Assembly (NCBI GenBank): GCA_040005265.1
Contig: JBDTZF010000004.1
Location: 1-53,626, forward strand
Length of the DNA stretch: 53,626 nt
From: JBDTZF01 sp040005265
GTDB lineage: Bacteria > Verrucomicrobiota > Verrucomicrobiia > Chthoniobacterales > UBA10450
Direction of reading: 5' to 3'
The position numbers and the translations under genes were made by a program. Numbering within the stretch: the stretch's first letter is position 1; each line of letters starts with the position of its first letter. The notes under the pieces are model-generated. The model worked only from the letters and a program-made list of their open reading frames with translations, was not told where the DNA came from and did not search any database. Below, piece after piece: positions 15,839 to 24,282 of the stretch.

Positions 15839-16753
15839 CTGTCCTCCACCGAATTCATCCAGCAGCTGATTAACGGCCTGTCGTTAGGCGTCTTCTACGC
15901 CCTCATCGCGCTCGGCTATACGATGGTTTACGGCGTGCTGCGCTTCATCAATTTCGCTCACGGCGACATCTTTATGATCGGCGCGTTTTGCGGCTACTAC
16001 CTCGCTCCCCGGTTGCTCCCGTATTTTACCGGTGTCATGACGCCGCTCGGGCCGATCACTGTGCTGCTCCTCACAATGCTCATTTGTGCAACGCTCGGCA
16101 TTACCATCGAGAAACTGGCTTACCGCCCATTGCGCAGCCAGCCCAAGCTGACCGTGCTGATCACAGCGATCGGCGTTTCACTTTTTCTCGAGTACGGCGG
16201 CCAGTTTGTTTTCGGTGCTGATCCAAAGGCATTTCCTGAGCTTATGCCCGACCGCGCCATTGAAGGGACCGGAGCGCTGACAATCACAACCACGCAGCTG
16301 GCTGCGTTCATCGTCACGATCTGCCTGCTCATCGGGCTAACCTTCATCGTTAAGCGAACCAGACTTGGGATGGCCATGCGCGCGCTTTCCAATAATCCCA
16401 CCGCGGCAGCGCTGATGGGGGTCAACCTGGATACCGTGATTTCGTTTACGTTCGGGATCGGCAGCGCGCTGGCAGGAGCGGGCGGGATCTTGTTCGCGCT
16501 CAGTTATCCCTCCATCGACCCTCTAATGGGTCTCCTGCCTGGTATCAAAGCGTTCGTCGCCGCAGTTCTCGGCGGCATCGGCAATATTCCCGGCGCCGCG
16601 GTGGGCGGAATTATTCTCGGTGTGGTGGAGACCTTTGTCGCCGGGTCCGCCTTCTCAACCTACCGCGACGCCATCGCCTTCTCGTTACTCATCGTGATTT
16701 TGCTCTTCCGGCCCGCCGGAATCTTCGGGCGCACGCAGGTTGAAAAAGTTTAG
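15839..16753 (+). CDS. livH: Branched-chain amino-acid ABC transporter, permease LivH
   Basis: A LivH permease with about 8 transmembrane segments. The frame encodes the standard N-terminus (EFIQQLINGLSLG, then YALIALGYTMVYGVLRFINFAHGD) from 15851 on, but the first ATG is only at 15923, inside the first conserved segment. Between the in-frame stop at 15830 and that ATG there is no ATG, GTG or TTG. The CTG at 15839 gives the residues expected at a LivH start and is adopted. It could be a rare CTG start, a sequencing error or a damaged gene. The rest is intact, including the EAA-like ...AVLGGIGNIPGAAVGGI loop that contacts LivG/LivF. Confidence 0.85.
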   Translation: MSSTEFIQQLINGLSLGVFYALIALGYTMVYGVLRFINFAHGDIFMIGAFCGYYLAPRLLPYFTGVMTPLGPITVLLLTMLICATLGITIEKLAYRPLRSQPKLTVLITAIGVSLFLEYGGQFVFGADPKAFPELMPDRAIEGTGALTITTTQLAAFIVTICLLIGLTFIVKRTRLGMAMRALSNNPTAAALMGVNLDTVISFTFGIGSALAGAGGILFALSYPSIDPLMGLLPGIKAFVAAVLGGIGNIPGAAVGGIILGVVETFVAGSAFSTYRDAIAFSLLIVILLFRPAGIFGRTQVEKV

Positions 16754-16786
16754 CCTGGCTAGGATCGATATCGGCATGCCGCCACA

Positions 16787-17824
16787 ATGAAATACCGGCA
16801 CATAAAGAAATACGCGTTGTTGGCTGCGATCATCTTGAGCGCCGCTGCATCGCATTTCTCCTCGGGCATCAATTCATATTATCTGCAGGTCATCATCTTT
16901 ATCGGTATCAACATGACGCTGGCGGTCGGGCTTAACTTGATCAACGGCTATACCGGTCAATTTTCGTTAGGCCATGCCGGATTCATGGCAATCGGCGCCT
17001 ATGTCTCGGCATATCTTTCCACCGAACAAAGCGCCCTCTTTTTCAAAACGCTCGGGACGAATTCATTCAGTGTCGGTCTGCTTTTTATCGGCGTCCTGAT
17101 TGCCGGCGGAATCGCTTCCGCGATCGCTGGCCTCATCGTCGGCGTGCCGTCATTGCGATTGAGAGGCGATTACCTTGCCATCGTTACCCTTGGCTTCGGT
17201 GAGATCATTCGCGTCTTGATTCAAAACACTGACGCCGTGGGCGGCCCGCGCGGGTACAGCGGGATCTCCGGTTACACCACGCTGTTTTGGACATACTCTG
17301 TCGCTGCGATCACGATCTACATCGTAGTGAGCTTGATCGATTCCACTTATGGCCGCGGTTTTCTCACCGTGCGCGATGACGAAGTCGCCGCGGAAGCTGT
17401 CGGAATTAACACGACGCGCTACAAAGTGACTGCATTTGTGCTGGGCGCTTTTTTTGCCGGCGTCGCTGGCGGCCTCTACGCCCACAGCACCACTTATATT
17501 AACCCGAGCGGATTCGATTTTCAGCGATCGATCGAGATCGTCGTCATGGTCATCCTCGGCGGCATGGGAAGCACGGTCGGCGTCGCTTTTGCCGCGATTC
17601 TTCTGACGCTCTTGCTGGAATACTTGCGCTTCGTCTCAGGCTACGAATGGCTGCCCGATCTCGTCCGTCGTATCGCGCAAAACCGCATGATTATTTATTC
17701 GCTCGTCCTGATCGCGCTCATGCTCCTTCGGCCGCAAGGGCTCTTCGGCCGGTTGCCGCGACGCGGGATTTCAATCGGCGCGGCAACGGCCAAACGAACC
17801 AAAGTGCCGGCCAGCTCAATTTGA
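16787..17824 (+). CDS. livM: Branched-chain amino-acid ABC transporter, permease LivM
   Basis: A 345-residue inner-membrane permease, partner of LivH. It shows the family's conserved NLINGYTGQFSLGHAGFMAI near residue 50, the VPSLRLRGDYLAIVTLGFGE segment with the Arg-rich turn, and the ABC-contact loop (VMVILGGMGSTVGVAFAAIL). About nine hydrophobic segments. It follows livH by 33 bases and precedes livG by 7 bases. The C-terminal ~25 residues are polar. Confidence 0.95.
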   Translation: MKYRHIKKYALLAAIILSAAASHFSSGINSYYLQVIIFIGINMTLAVGLNLINGYTGQFSLGHAGFMAIGAYVSAYLSTEQSALFFKTLGTNSFSVGLLFIGVLIAGGIASAIAGLIVGVPSLRLRGDYLAIVTLGFGEIIRVLIQNTDAVGGPRGYSGISGYTTLFWTYSVAAITIYIVVSLIDSTYGRGFLTVRDDEVAAEAVGINTTRYKVTAFVLGAFFAGVAGGLYAHSTTYINPSGFDFQRSIEIVVMVILGGMGSTVGVAFAAILLTLLLEYLRFVSGYEWLPDLVRRIAQNRMIIYSLVLIALMLLRPQGLFGRLPRRGISIGAATAKRTKVPASSI

Positions 17825-17831
17825 ATCGACA

Positions 17832-18611
17832 ATGAACGGCGCGCTTCTGGATCTTAAGGAATGCACGATCAAATTCGGCGGGCTCACCGCCGTTTCGGCC
17901 TTTAACCTGCAGATCGGCCCGCAGGAACTGGTCGGCATGATCGGCCCAAATGGCGCCGGGAAAACAACGGTGTTCAACATCATTACCGGTGTTTATCGCC
18001 CGACGAGTGGCTCGATTCTCTTAGAAAACAGATCAATTGCCGGGCTTAAGCCGAATATCATCGCCCGGCGCGGCATCGCGCGCACATTTCAAAACATCCG
18101 GTTGTTCCCCACGCTGAGCGTCTTCGACAATGTGCGCGCCGGATTCAATGCCCGTTTGCGCCATGGTCTGGCCCATGCCCTTTGGCGAATGCGCGCATTT
18201 TACCGCGAGGAAAACGAGGTCGCGCAGCACGTGCAGGAGCTGCTCGACATTTTTGATCTCGGCAAATTTCAGGACGCGCTCTGTGGCGGGCTGTCGTATG
18301 GCGATCAGCGGCGGCTCGAAATCGTGCGGGCGCTGGCCACGCAACCAAAGCTCTTATTGCTGGATGAGCCGGCGGCGGGCATGAATCCGCGCGAAAAAGA
18401 AAAGCTGATGGAGTTGATCCAGTTCGTGAAAGAGAAATTCAAGATTGCCGTTCTATTGGTCGAGCACGACATGAAAGTGGTAATGGGAATTTGCCAGCGG
18501 GTGACCGTGCTCGATTACGGAATAAAGATCGCCGAAGGAACGCCGGCCGAGATGCAGGCGAATCCAAAAGTGATCGAAGCGTATCTGGGTGAAGAAAAGA
18601 AAAGCGCGTGA
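17832..18611 (+). CDS. livG: Branched-chain amino-acid ABC transporter, ATPase LivG
   Basis: A 259-residue ATP-binding cassette. Walker A is GPNGAGKTTVFN near residue 37, the Q-loop in FQNIRLFPTLSVFDNV, signature LSYGDQRRLEI, Walker B LLLLDEPAAGMNP and the H-loop in LVEHDMK. It powers the LivHM permease with LivF. The signature has Tyr and Asp where most LivG have Gly and Glu-type residues, within normal variation. Between this gene and livF lies an IVP gene with repeat-like borders. Confidence 0.95.
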   Translation: MNGALLDLKECTIKFGGLTAVSAFNLQIGPQELVGMIGPNGAGKTTVFNIITGVYRPTSGSILLENRSIAGLKPNIIARRGIARTFQNIRLFPTLSVFDNVRAGFNARLRHGLAHALWRMRAFYREENEVAQHVQELLDIFDLGKFQDALCGGLSYGDQRRLEIVRALATQPKLLLLDEPAAGMNPREKEKLMELIQFVKEKFKIAVLLVEHDMKVVMGICQRVTVLDYGIKIAEGTPAEMQANPKVIEAYLGEEKKSA

Positions 18612-18625
18612 TGGTCTCCGCTTAA

Positions 18626-18654
18626 ATCATACTCTTATTCATATTCCTAATCCT
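18626..18654. repeat. Left border repeat of the IVP gene
   Basis: AATCATACTCTTATTCATAT followed by TCCTAATCC. It is roughly the reverse complement of the sequence at the gene's 3' end (19062-19080), so the IVP gene is framed by an inverted repeat. Confidence 0.55.
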
Positions 18655-18664
18655 ATTGTGCGCC

Positions 18665-19072
18665 ATGCGTTCGTCACTCGATCACAAAAAGCTTGAAGTT
18701 TATCAGGCCTCTCTTGAATTCATTATTTGGACAGTTCCTCTTTTGAGTCGGTTGCCCGCTAGCGCCTCCGTTCGGAATCAACTCGACCGAGCCTCCACGT
18801 CTGTTCCTCTCAACATCGCAGAAGGAAACGGGAAATTTACTTCGGCTGATCGTTGCCGGTTCTTTGATATAGCCCGCGGCTCTGCCTTGGAGGCGGCTGC
18901 ATGTCTCGACGTCATCGTCGCCAAGGGGCTCGCCGCCATCAGTGAAACGGAGGCGGGCAAGACGTTGATTGTGAAGATCGTTTCACTGTTGTTTGGATTA
19001 ATCCGCGCAAATTCCGACGTGCGCGCTTTCGAAGAGCCGGCGACTTATCGACCGGAGAAGGAATACGAGTAG
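18665..19072 (+). CDS. Four-helix bundle protein (23S rRNA IVS-type)
   Basis: A 135-residue member of the four-helix bundle family first seen in 23S rRNA intervening sequences (S23/IVP, ~115-130 residues). The N-terminal HKKLEVYQASLEFIIWTV matches the family's opening helix, and LDRASTSVPLNIAEGNGK with RCRFFDIARGSALEAAA the central motif. The role is unknown. It interrupts livG-livF and is bordered by complementary words (ATACTCTTATTCATATTCCT before it, GGAATACGAGTAGGAATACG at its end), which supply its last residues (EKEYE) and stop. The ATG at 18665 was taken; a TTG lies 9 bases earlier. It may have moved in as a unit with its repeats. Confidence 0.88.
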   Translation: MRSSLDHKKLEVYQASLEFIIWTVPLLSRLPASASVRNQLDRASTSVPLNIAEGNGKFTSADRCRFFDIARGSALEAAACLDVIVAKGLAAISETEAGKTLIVKIVSLLFGLIRANSDVRAFEEPATYRPEKEYE

Positions 19073-19093
19073 GAATACGACAGAAAGACGCAA

Positions 19094-19804
19094 ATGCTCG
19101 AAGTCACGAATCTCGCCGTTAACTATGGATCGATCACCGCGCTGCACGACGTGTCGCTAAAGGTCGATACGGGCAAAATCGTCACATTGATCGGTGCCAA
19201 CGGGGCGGGCAAGTCGACCACATTGCGAACTGTTTCGGGATTGCTCAAGCCAAGGCAGGGAAGCATCCGCTATGAAGGCGAAGAAATCGGGAATTTGCCG
19301 GCCCATCGAATTGTTCAACGTGGCATTTCACAAGTCCCGGAGGGCCGGATGATCTTCGCCAATCTGACCGTGCGCGAAAATCTCCTGATGGGCGCGTACC
19401 TGCGCAAGGATCGAAATAAACTCGGCGCGGAATTCGATTTTGTTTTTGATATCTTTCCGCGGCTAAAAGAGCGAGCCAAGCAAGTTGCGGGAACCTTGTC
19501 CGGAGGTGAGCAACAAATGCTGGCCATCAGCCGTGCGCTAATGGGTAAACCGCGGTGCCTGATGCTTGATGAACCTTCTCTCGGAATTGCCCCTATTCTC
19601 GTAAAGACGATTTTTCAGAAAATCGTGGATATCAATCGGTCGCTGGGCATCACCATTCTGCTGGTGGAACAAAACGCCAACCTGGCCCTGGAAGTCTCAC
19701 ATTACGGGTACGTTCTCGAAACCGGCCGCGTCATTTTGCACGACCAATGCAGTGCCTTGCGCCAGAATGAAGGCGTGAAAAGCGCGTACTTGGGCGGCGG
19801 CTAA
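19094..19804 (+). CDS. livF: Branched-chain amino-acid ABC transporter, ATPase LivF
   Basis: A 236-residue ATP-binding cassette, second ATPase of the Liv system. Walker A GANGAGKSTTLR, signature LSGGEQQMLA, Walker B CLMLDEPSLGIAP, H-loop LLVEQNAN, and the family's RGISQVPEGRMIFANLTV region are all present. Length is typical. The gene's stop codon abuts the end of the convergent DUF4912 gene. It is separated from livG by the IVP gene but is in the same orientation, so the operon is probably still read through. Confidence 0.95.
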   Translation: MLEVTNLAVNYGSITALHDVSLKVDTGKIVTLIGANGAGKSTTLRTVSGLLKPRQGSIRYEGEEIGNLPAHRIVQRGISQVPEGRMIFANLTVRENLLMGAYLRKDRNKLGAEFDFVFDIFPRLKERAKQVAGTLSGGEQQMLAISRALMGKPRCLMLDEPSLGIAPILVKTIFQKIVDINRSLGITILLVEQNANLALEVSHYGYVLETGRVILHDQCSALRQNEGVKSAYLGGG

Positions 19805-20575
19805 TTAAGACCAGCTACTTCCCTCAAATCCCCGGGACGGACTGGTCGACCCAAAGCCAAGAACTGCTTCTGTTCGCTTGCGAAGCGCAACTTCGTTTGT
19901 CGGAGCATTAAAGGAGCGGCTGGCGGACTCTACTTCCTCCAACGACAGCTTCATCGCGCGAAGGATTTCGCTTTCCTCCGGGCTCAAAAGGGCGCGGTCC
20001 TGTTCGCTCAAGGCGCGCCGTTGGAAGCGCGATACAATTTCGGTGAGGGCCTCGCTCTTAGCAGCGCGAAGCAAATCTATCAGTCGTTGAAAGCTGAGGT
20101 GAAATGGGAGCGTGGTAAGATCGAGATCGCCGTTTTCCGACACGCGGTTGGGCGGCATGGTGACCTTGTCAGATGTGGCGACAGAATTCCAAACGTCTTG
20201 CGGCTGATAGTATCCAATCTCGACGTTATAGGTCCCCCCCGGCTGTGCGACCTGCAAATAATGACTGCCCGCCATCGGCTCAACGGCTGTCGTCGTTTCC
20301 TCGTCGCCATCACCAACGACTCGAAGATGCACTTGTCGATCGGCCGGCGCATTATTCTCAAAGATCGACGGCCAATCGATTTCCCAATAGGCGAAGATCG
20401 TACTGGGATCGCGGGCGATTGCGAACAAAACCGGCGCACCTTGGAGACGCGGAAGTTCGAGGAGATCGCCGCAATCGTGCAGGTGGGCTTCGTCGCCCAG
20501 GCGAATCATCGGGCCATTCGAAATGCGAAAGCCGTTGGCGGATTTCACTTTTCGCGTTGAGTCGCTTGTAGCCAT
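19805..20575 (-). CDS. DUF4912-domain protein
   Basis: A 256-residue cytoplasmic protein. The DUF4912 signature is visible: PVLFAIARDPSTIFAYWEID near residues 50-70, then VHLRVVGD and a strand region ending in GTYNVEIGYYQP. The C-terminal part is helical and charged (LSFQRLIDLLRAAKSEALTE). The function of DUF4912 is unknown. The frame is open 36 codons further upstream, but the ATG at 20575 begins a plausible polar N-terminus and avoids overlap with the divergent lipid kinase leader. It is convergent with livF, with stop codons adjacent. Confidence 0.75.
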   Translation of the reverse strand: MATSDSTRKVKSANGFRISNGPMIRLGDEAHLHDCGDLLELPRLQGAPVLFAIARDPSTIFAYWEIDWPSIFENNAPADRQVHLRVVGDGDEETTTAVEPMAGSHYLQVAQPGGTYNVEIGYYQPQDVWNSVATSDKVTMPPNRVSENGDLDLTTLPFHLSFQRLIDLLRAAKSEALTEIVSRFQRRALSEQDRALLSPEESEILRAMKLSLEEVESASRSFNAPTNEVALRKRTEAVLGFGSTSPSRGFEGSSWS

Positions 20576-20673
20576 TGTGTCGTTTACAACTCGGCGAAAA
20601 TCGGCGAAAGGCCAACTGCAAATTGTGAATCGCGAGGCGGGGCGTAACTTCTGCCAAAACCAAAAAAATCCCG

Positions 20674-21564
20674 GTGAAGCCATTCGTAATTGTTAACCCC
20701 GCCGCGGGATCGACTGCGACTCAGGAGGCGCTTCGAGAAAAGCTTGGCCGCCTCCACCCGAAGGAACATTATTCAACGCGTCATCCTGGCGACGCTGAAG
20801 CTTTCGCGTGCAAAGCCATCCGCGCGGGCTGCAATTATATTATCTCGGCCGGCGGCGATGGCACGCTGAATGAAATCGTTAACGCAATTGCGCGGTCGCG
20901 CGGCAAACGGAAGGTTGCTGTCGGCATTTTGCCTCTCGGAACCGGCAATGATTTTGCGCGAACGCTCGGATTGCCGTCAGACATCGATGAGAACATCGAC
21001 ATTCTGCGTGCGAAGAAAACAACGCCAATTGATCTCGTTCGGGTCAAAAGCAAACACACCCGCTATTTCGTCAATGTCTCCTCCGGCGGCTTCAGCGGAG
21101 TTGTAGATGAAAAGCTGACTCCTGATATCAAGCGTTTGTGGGGGCCGCTGGCTTACCTGCGTGGTGCGGCAGCCGCGTTGCCGAAACTGCGGGCCTACCG
21201 GTCGACTATCGTCTTGGATGATGACAAACCATTGTCGATGGATCTTTACAATCTGGTCGTGGCCAACGGGCGGTTTGTGGCCGGTGGGATACCGATCGCT
21301 CCCAAAGCCAATCCCAGCGACGGACTATTCGATGTTATTTTGATTCGCGCCCGTCCGCCGGCCGAAATGGCTCTTTTGGCCGCGCAGATATTTTTGGGCA
21401 AGCATCTGGCCAGCGACACGATTATCTTTCGACGTGCCACTAGAGTTGCGATCAAGTCGCGTCCCGGAATGTCGCTCAACACAGATGGAGAACCGATAGG
21501 AAATATGCCCGCCGTTTTTCAAGTGGTTCCCGGCGCCCTAAACTTCGTTACGAACAAGGCATGA
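20674..21564 (+). CDS. Diacylglycerol kinase-like lipid kinase (YegS/DgkB family)
   Basis: A 296-residue lipid kinase catalytic-domain protein. It begins FVIVNPAAGSTATQE and has the diagnostic nucleotide-binding GGDGTLNEIVNAI near residue 66 and LPLGTGNDFARTLGLP near residue 90. Members phosphorylate diacylglycerol, phosphatidylglycerol or similar lipids. The start codon is GTG. The last four bases (ATGA) overlap the start of rfaE2, and the next gene overlaps in the same way, so dgk-rfaE2-purN are one translationally coupled unit. Confidence 0.9.
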   Translation: MKPFVIVNPAAGSTATQEALREKLGRLHPKEHYSTRHPGDAEAFACKAIRAGCNYIISAGGDGTLNEIVNAIARSRGKRKVAVGILPLGTGNDFARTLGLPSDIDENIDILRAKKTTPIDLVRVKSKHTRYFVNVSSGGFSGVVDEKLTPDIKRLWGPLAYLRGAAAALPKLRAYRSTIVLDDDKPLSMDLYNLVVANGRFVAGGIPIAPKANPSDGLFDVILIRARPPAEMALLAAQIFLGKHLASDTIIFRRATRVAIKSRPGMSLNTDGEPIGNMPAVFQVVPGALNFVTNKA

Positions 21565-22046
21565 ACCCAAAGATCATTAACATGGATGAACTCGCCGCAC
21601 GCGCGAAAGCATCGCGCGCGACTGGCAAGAGACTCATTGTTACCAATGGCTGTTTCGATCTTCTGCATGTGGGGCACGTTCGCTACCTCCAAGCAGCCCG
21701 CGCACTCGGTGATGCTTTGGCGGTGGGCGTGAATGACGATCGCTCTGTTCTCGGACTAAAGGGAGCCGGTCGGCCGGTAAACAATGCAAATGATCGCGCG
21801 GAAGTGCTGGCCGCCTTGTCCTGCGTGGACTTCGTAACAATTTTCCAAGGGGCCCTGGCCACCGGTTTTTTGTCGGCGGCGCGCCCTGCGATCTACGTGA
21901 AAGGCGGCGACTACTCCCCCGAAACGCTGAACGTCGAAGAACGTGAGGAGTTGGAAAAAATTGGCGCTGAGATCAAAATCATTCCGTTTGAATCCGGTTA
22001 TTCGACTTCAGTGTTGCTAAAAAAACTACAGAAGATCGACAAGTGA
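21561..22046 (+). CDS. rfaE2: D-glycero-beta-D-manno-heptose 1-phosphate adenylyltransferase
   Basis: A 161-residue nucleotidyltransferase matching the C-terminal half of HldE (RfaE2). The HxGH-type motif TNGCFDLLHVGHVRYLQ is present, as are the VNDDRSV and YVKGGDY loops of the family. It makes ADP-heptose from heptose-1-phosphate for LPS inner core, implying a Gram-negative envelope. The kinase half (RfaE1) is not encoded here. Overlaps dgk by ATGA and purN by GTGA. Confidence 0.92.
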   Translation: MNPKIINMDELAARAKASRATGKRLIVTNGCFDLLHVGHVRYLQAARALGDALAVGVNDDRSVLGLKGAGRPVNNANDRAEVLAALSCVDFVTIFQGALATGFLSAARPAIYVKGGDYSPETLNVEEREELEKIGAEIKIIPFESGYSTSVLLKKLQKIDK

Positions 22047-22633
22047 AACGATTGCCAATCGGAATTCTTGGATCGGGGAAAGGAAGCAATTGCCGCGCGA
22101 TTCTGGAGAAAATTCGCGCCGGCGATTTGCCGGCCGAAGCGCGCGTAGTGATCTCCGACGTCTTGAATGCCCCGATTCTCGATATCGCCCGCGAGTTTTC
22201 GATCCCAAATGCGTTTCTATCGCCGGGTGAGTTTCGGACGCGACTCGAACCGCAGGCAGAAGTCGAACTGGTGCGCATGTTGCGCGATGCCGGTGTTGAG
22301 CTGGTAGTACTCGCCGGATTTATGCGCGTTTTGAAAACACCTATGCTGGAGGCCTTCCCGCGCCGAATCATCAACATTCATCCATCCCTGCTGCCCAAGT
22401 TTCCTGGTCTCGAAGCGTGGAAACAGGCGCTAGCTGCGGGAGAAAGTGTGACCGGATGCACCGTGCACCACGTCGATGCGCAAATTGATCACGGCGAGAT
22501 TATCGGGCAACGCGAAGTCCCGATTTTGCCTAACGATACGCCCGACAGTTTGCACGAGCGCATTCAAATAGCCGAGCGCGAGATCTACCCTGCGGTGATT
22601 GGCAACTTCTCCCGGCAGGCTGTCGCCTATTAA
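22043..22633 (+). CDS. purN: Phosphoribosylglycinamide formyltransferase
   Basis: A 196-residue GART that transfers formyl from 10-formyl-THF to GAR in purine synthesis. Phosphate-binding GSGKGSNCRAI is at the start; catalytic Asn and His lie in IINIHPSLLPKFPG, and the Asp in VHHVDAQIDHGEII. The start is GTG, overlapping rfaE2. The stop codon overlaps that of convergent gpsA by four bases. Confidence 0.95.
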   Translation: MKRLPIGILGSGKGSNCRAILEKIRAGDLPAEARVVISDVLNAPILDIAREFSIPNAFLSPGEFRTRLEPQAEVELVRMLRDAGVELVVLAGFMRVLKTPMLEAFPRRIINIHPSLLPKFPGLEAWKQALAAGESVTGCTVHHVDAQIDHGEIIGQREVPILPNDTPDSLHERIQIAEREIYPAVIGNFSRQAVAY

Positions 22634-23631
22634 ACTCGCTCCGATTTTTGCTCGCGATTCAGTAATTCTTCCAAAGCCGAGGTAGGCTTTTTCTGCTGGT
22701 AAAGAATCGCGTAAACCTGATCGATGATCGGCGTCTCGACCCCTAATCGCTGGGCACACTCGAAAGCGCTGCGAGCCGTGGGAATCCCCTCGGCTACCAT
22801 GTTCATCGATGCGGTGATCTGGGCCAGAGATTCACCCTGACCCAAACGTTTGCCGACGGTGTGATTGCGGCTGCGTTCGCTGTAACACGTCACAATGAGA
22901 TCTCCCGCGCCACTCAACCCGTAGAAGGCGTGAGCGTCCCCGCCCATAGCCGCACCCAGACGCACCAGTTCTGCAAGCGCGCGGGTCACGAGCGCGGCCT
23001 TGGAATTATCGCCCAAGCCAAGCCCGTCGCTGATACCAGCGGCCAAAGCGAAAACATTTTTGAGCGCGCCACCCAGTTCAACGGCCGTGACCTCATCGCT
23101 TGTGTAAATTCGAAACCGCGAACTGCCGAGAGAGCTTTGAAGAGTCGCCGCATAGGCGGAATCCCGGCAACCGATTACGGTCGCCGTTGGCAGGTCTTGC
23201 GCTACCTCAGCAGCCAGATTGGGTCCCGACAAGACGGCGATTTTTTGGGCAGGAAAGATCTCCTCCAGGATCTCGCTCATCCGCTTTCCCGTGCCGTGCT
23301 CGATCCCCTTTGTGCAGCTGAGCAGCGCCGCATTCTTGTTATCAATTTCGTCCCGCAACTTCGTTGCGATCGCACGCAAGGCCGTTGACGGCATAACAAA
23401 TACGATCAGGTCCGCGTTGGCGCAATCATTCAGATCCGCGGTAACGCTCACGGATGCGGGCAACTTTAGGCCGGGCACATAGTCGCTGTTCTCGCGCGTT
23501 TTTTGTATCCGCGCGACGCGATCGGCGTCGTGCCCCCACAGCGAAATGTCCCGTCCACCTTTAGCCCAAAGCCAGGCCAGCGCAGTTCCCCAACTGCCTG
23601 CACCCAGAATTACCGTTTTGCCAATTTTCAC
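22630..23631 (-). CDS. gpsA: Glycerol-3-phosphate dehydrogenase [NAD(P)+]
   Basis: A 333-residue GpsA that reduces dihydroxyacetone phosphate to sn-glycerol-3-phosphate for phospholipid synthesis. The Rossmann motif GAGSWGTALAWLWA is at the N-terminus; LSGPNLAAEVA and ALKNVFALAAGISDGLGLGD, which includes the catalytic Lys, are in place. The start overlaps the plsY stop (ATGA). plsY uses its product, so the pair forms a phospholipid-precursor module. Confidence 0.96.
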   Translation of the reverse strand: MKIGKTVILGAGSWGTALAWLWAKGGRDISLWGHDADRVARIQKTRENSDYVPGLKLPASVSVTADLNDCANADLIVFVMPSTALRAIATKLRDEIDNKNAALLSCTKGIEHGTGKRMSEILEEIFPAQKIAVLSGPNLAAEVAQDLPTATVIGCRDSAYAATLQSSLGSSRFRIYTSDEVTAVELGGALKNVFALAAGISDGLGLGDNSKAALVTRALAELVRLGAAMGGDAHAFYGLSGAGDLIVTCYSERSRNHTVGKRLGQGESLAQITASMNMVAEGIPTARSAFECAQRLGVETPIIDQVYAILYQQKKPTSALEELLNREQKSERV

Positions 23632-24254
23632 TTTCGAGTAAACCGTGGTTCGGTCCCGTGGATCAGGCGAGAAAGATTTGAGCGGTGGCGTAAAATGACC
23701 AAGAGGGCAATGCCTACCGAAAAGTAGAAAAGTGCGCCGCCAGAGGAATCACTTCCTGACGTCACGACGACGATGACGATTGGCAGCGCCATCGCAGCAG
23801 TAATGGAGGCGACCGAAACGTAACGTGTCAGGAAGAACACGACGATCCAGATCAAAGCGCCGATTACCGCAACAATCGGCATTAACCCGAAAAGCGCGCC
23901 GGCGGACGTGGCCACTCCCTTTCCGCCTTTAAATTTCAACCAGATCGGAAAGGAATGTCCAATCACAGACGACACAGCCCCGATCATTCCGAATAATTCC
24001 ATTGGCGTTGATGCTGGGTTAACGAGTCTGCCGATTAGGATGGAAATGGTTACTGCGGCCAGGCCCTTGAGGAAATCGAATGCGAATACGGGATATCCAT
24101 ACCCTTTTCCAAGAACGCGCATGACGTTCGTGGCTCCGATATTTCCACTTCCCTCCTTGCGGATATCGATCCCGGCGATTCGCCCGGCAAGATACCCAGC
24201 TGGAATTGATCCTATCAAATAACTTCCGATTACGATGGCGAAAAATGGTAACAT
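23628..24254 (-). CDS. plsY: Glycerol-3-phosphate acyltransferase PlsY
   Basis: A 208-residue membrane protein with five or six hydrophobic segments. The three PlsY motifs are visible: IGSIPAGYLAGRIAGIDIR, then EGSGNIGATNVMRVLGK, and FKGGKGVATSAGALFGL. It acylates glycerol-3-phosphate from acyl-phosphate. It precedes gpsA with a four-base overlap and follows mnmG in the same direction. Confidence 0.95.
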   Translation of the reverse strand: MLPFFAIVIGSYLIGSIPAGYLAGRIAGIDIRKEGSGNIGATNVMRVLGKGYGYPVFAFDFLKGLAAVTISILIGRLVNPASTPMELFGMIGAVSSVIGHSFPIWLKFKGGKGVATSAGALFGLMPIVAVIGALIWIVVFFLTRYVSVASITAAMALPIVIVVVTSGSDSSGGALFYFSVGIALLVILRHRSNLSRLIHGTEPRFTRK

Positions 24255-24282
24255 CGGACGAGACTTGCCCTCACTGGTCTTT

